A stretch of DNA of 7,417 bases, from contig QKIM01000514.1 in NCBI GenBank assembly GCA_003249585.1, positions 1-7,417 of the forward strand, written 5' to 3'. Below the pieces are notes generated by a model that was not told the origin of the DNA, did not search any database, and saw nothing but the letters and a program-made list of their open reading frames with translations. Positions 5,761 to 7,417 of this stretch are shown in pieces. The translations under genes were made by a program, and so were the position numbers. Every line of letters starts with the position of its first letter. The stretch's first letter is position 1. This stretch comes from Deltaproteobacteria bacterium. GTDB lineage: Bacteria > Myxococcota_A > Polyangia > HGW-17.

Positions 5761-7417
<1,657 letters not shown>

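Overview
This window most likely comes from a GC-rich Gram-negative bacterium of the Myxococcota/Bradymonadota (old Deltaproteobacteria) type. The evidence is the high GC of most genes, and a lipoprotein that combines an Asn/Thr-rich linker with 'CGNGxxExGEECD'-type cysteine modules, a style common in those groups. The assignment is an inference from style, not from a phylogenetic marker. I see no tRNA, rRNA, insertion sequence, CRISPR array or phage gene.

Left part, minus strand (1-1830). The left edge holds a short open frame that may be the start of a gene running off the window. Next is a large secreted lipoprotein (120-1813) made of a Cys-rich module, Asn linker, FnIII-like domain, thioredoxin-like domain with CGPS in place of CGPC, a second Cys-rich module and a C-terminal beta-rich region. 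Its best start codon, with a strong ribosome binding site, is one frame away from the lipobox. The start is therefore broken, mis-sequenced or unusual.

Middle part. After a gene-free stretch (1828-2144), two minus-strand genes lie 19 bases apart and probably form an operon: an unrecognised zinc-ribbon/membrane/coiled-coil protein (2968-4146), then nudC, an NADH/NAD-capped RNA pyrophosphatase (2145-2948). A 124-base divergent promoter region (4147-4270) separates this operon from a plus-strand membrane zinc metallopeptidase of the YugP type (4271-4951).

Right part, plus strand. An unusual 200-base spacer (AT-rich palindromic block, then a G-quadruplex-like run) precedes a DUF454/YbaN-family inner-membrane protein (5186-5650). 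That gene ends at a good intrinsic terminator. Next is katG (5800 to beyond the window end), a bifunctional catalase-peroxidase with all expected catalytic residues in the 539 codons present.

The genes look like ordinary chromosomal housekeeping and stress functions (redox cofactor and NAD-RNA turnover, membrane proteolysis, peroxide defence) beside one lineage-specific lipoprotein. I do not see a convincing multi-gene novel system. The items most worth a second look are the lipoprotein (frame problem and monothiol thioredoxin site) and the unknown membrane protein paired with nudC.
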